Assembly: GCF_029846635.1 (NCBI RefSeq)
Contig: NZ_JARVTG010000002.1
Location: forward strand, 1,777,501-1,841,500
Direction of reading: 5' to 3'
Source of the DNA: Pokkaliibacter sp. MBI-7
GTDB taxonomy: Bacteria > Pseudomonadota > Gammaproteobacteria > Pseudomonadales > Balneatricaceae
Length of the DNA stretch: 64,000 nucleotides
The position numbers were made by a program, and so were the translations under genes. The notes beneath the pieces are model-generated. The model did no database searches, was not told where the DNA came from, and saw nothing but the letters and a program-made list of their open reading frames with translations. How positions within the stretch are numbered: the first letter of the stretch is position 1; every line of letters starts with the position of its first letter. Positions 63,059-64,000 of the stretch are shown here, in pieces.

Positions 63059-63111
63059 AAATTGCTAGCAATTTGGAAGCCATTGTTAGCAAAAAATACC
63101 GTTTTGCTAAC
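63059..63111. promoter_or_regulatory. Two palindromes sharing a TTGCTA half-site
   Basis: AAATTGCTAGCAATTT (63059-63074) is a perfect 16-bp palindrome, and GTTAGCAAAA-N7-TTTTGCTAAC (63085-63111) is a perfect 10-bp inverted repeat. Both contain TTGCTA with its complement. They fill the space between divergent genes, so they look like two operators for one regulator, not encoded in this window. Confidence 0.55.
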
Positions 63112-63165
63112 AACTTACCTCAGCGACAGTCTCGCTTTACCGATTCACAACAGAGGTCACACCCG

Positions 63166-64000
63166 ATGTCATTGACACACTTGAGCAACTTGCGCCTTCT
63201 GGATCATCCAGACATCACCTCTGAACTGTGGATAGAAGATGGCTATTTTGTTGAGCCTCCGACCGACGCCCTGAGATCAGATACAGAGATTGAGCACAGG
63301 GACATGGATAATGCGCTGATTCTGCCCGGCTTGATCGAAACCCATATCCATCTGGACAAAGCCTGCATCATGGATCGCTGCCATTTGCAGCACGGTACGC
63401 TCGAAGAAGCCATTGCTCTGACCAGTAAGGCCAAACAAGGCTTCAGTGAGGTAGATATTTATCAACGTGGTGCACACGTCATTGAGCGTGCCATCACACA
63501 GGGCACCACCCACATGCGAACCCATGTTGAAATAGATCCAGGTATCGGCCTCAAAGGCTTCGAGGCCATTCGACGGCTGCAAGCCGATTACGCATGGGCA
63601 GTGACCCTGCAAATTTGTGTCTTTCCGCAGGAAGGAATGCTCAACAAGCCGGGAACGGAAACGCTGCTCATAGAATGCCTGCAACAGGGCGCGGAGGTAC
63701 TTGGCGGCTGCCCCTACACAGATAGCGACCCAACGGGCCAGATTGAGCGGCTGTTTGCGTTAGCCCATCAATACGATCGCGATCTGGACTTTCATCTCGA
63801 CTTTGACCTGATGGATGATCTGACGAATCTGGAAAAGGTCATAGAGCAAACGCATCACTATGGCTGGCACGGAAGAGTGACCTTAGGCCATGTCACCCGG
63901 TTGTCGGCAGTCTCCCATACAGACTTGCTTGGTACAGCGAAGAAGCTGGCTACGGCAGGTATTCAGCTTACCTGCCTTCCCGCAACGGATCTGTTCCTGA
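63166..64000 (+). CDS. Cytosine-deaminase-like amidohydrolase (3' end outside window)
   Basis: At least 278 residues, cut by the window end. ATG 63166 has CAGAGGTCACACCCG ahead. The metal-dependent hydrolase barrel shows LILPGLIETHIHLDKAC (HxH metal ligands), THMRTHVEIDPGI, LQICVFPQEGMLNKPG, the third-His region DLDFHLDFDLMDDL, and VTLGHVTRLSAV. This is the CodA/AtzC branch. In cytosine deaminase the third-His segment reads HCDE; here the catalytic Glu position is not conserved (HLDFD), so the substrate or chemistry may differ. Confidence 0.82.
   Translation, partial: MSLTHLSNLRLLDHPDITSELWIEDGYFVEPPTDALRSDTEIEHRDMDNALILPGLIETHIHLDKACIMDRCHLQHGTLEEAIALTSKAKQGFSEVDIYQRGAHVIERAITQGTTHMRTHVEIDPGIGLKGFEAIRRLQADYAWAVTLQICVFPQEGMLNKPGTETLLIECLQQGAEVLGGCPYTDSDPTGQIERLFALAHQYDRDLDFHLDFDLMDDLTNLEKVIEQTHHYGWHGRVTLGHVTRLSAVSHTDLLGTAKKLATAGIQLTCLPATDLFL

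Overview
The window looks like chromosomal DNA from a free-living, metabolically versatile gammaproteobacterium, most like the Oceanospirillales / marine-rhizosphere group. This rests on a recC-recB-recD operon, NfsB-, YjeH- and YchJ-type proteins, TRAP-TAXI and tripartite tricarboxylate (Tct) transporters, GGDEF/EAL and HD-GYP signalling, and dense GC-rich coding with many ATGA overlaps. A harpin-like pectate lyase hints at contact with plants. The genus is an inference; no rRNA is present.

Layout. 1-6.0 kb: a MarR regulator, then a branched-chain amino acid/amide ABC importer (binding protein, a fused LivH-LivM permease, LivG, LivF). 6.1-8.6 kb: an alpha/beta hydrolase, an AraC regulator and an SDR oxidoreductase. 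8.7-10.6 kb: an AT-richer islet of unrecognised small genes, a gene remnant and a cupin. 11.0-17.8 kb: tctCBA, a terminator, a five-copy array of 82-bp palindromes, then an orphan binding protein with a TctE/TctD-type two-component pair. 18.1-26.1 kb: an HD-GYP protein, a nitronate monooxygenase, a TetR-controlled ABC/HlyD exporter and a membrane-bound GGDEF-EAL protein. 26.4-29.9 kb: an EamA exporter with a divergent Lrp-type regulator, NfsB and a quinone-oxidoreductase-like protein.

30.2-48.9 kb is bracketed by two identical tRNA-Val(GAC) genes in opposite orientation, each with the same downstream terminator. Inside lie recCBD; an AT-rich module with a transglycosylase-like protein and an overlapping two-helix membrane protein; a harpin-pectate lyase preceded by a Hrp-box-like sequence; and a DUF3237 / sulfatase / TRAP-TAXI operon with a divergent LysR regulator. 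49.0-57.4 kb: an Lrp-type regulator with a YjeH-like exporter, a YbjN-like protein, a Zn/Cd/Pb P-type ATPase with a His-Asp repeat tail and a divergent CadR-like regulator, DUF3429, a GNAT, YchJ and a FemAB-like protein. 57.8-64 kb: an Orn/Lys/Arg decarboxylase, a DUF2076 protein, a CobW-type GTPase, a 164-bp TTAA-ended inverted-repeat element, an NTF2-like protein and a truncated amidohydrolase.

The strongest candidate for something undescribed is 40.1-42.9 kb: a transglycosylase-like protein with its membrane partner, beside a signal-less, cysteine-free harpin/pectate lyase with a possible HrpL promoter. This resembles the helper set of plant-type type III secretion, but no secretion apparatus is in the window. 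All calls come from reading the sequence and remembered family features; no database search was run.
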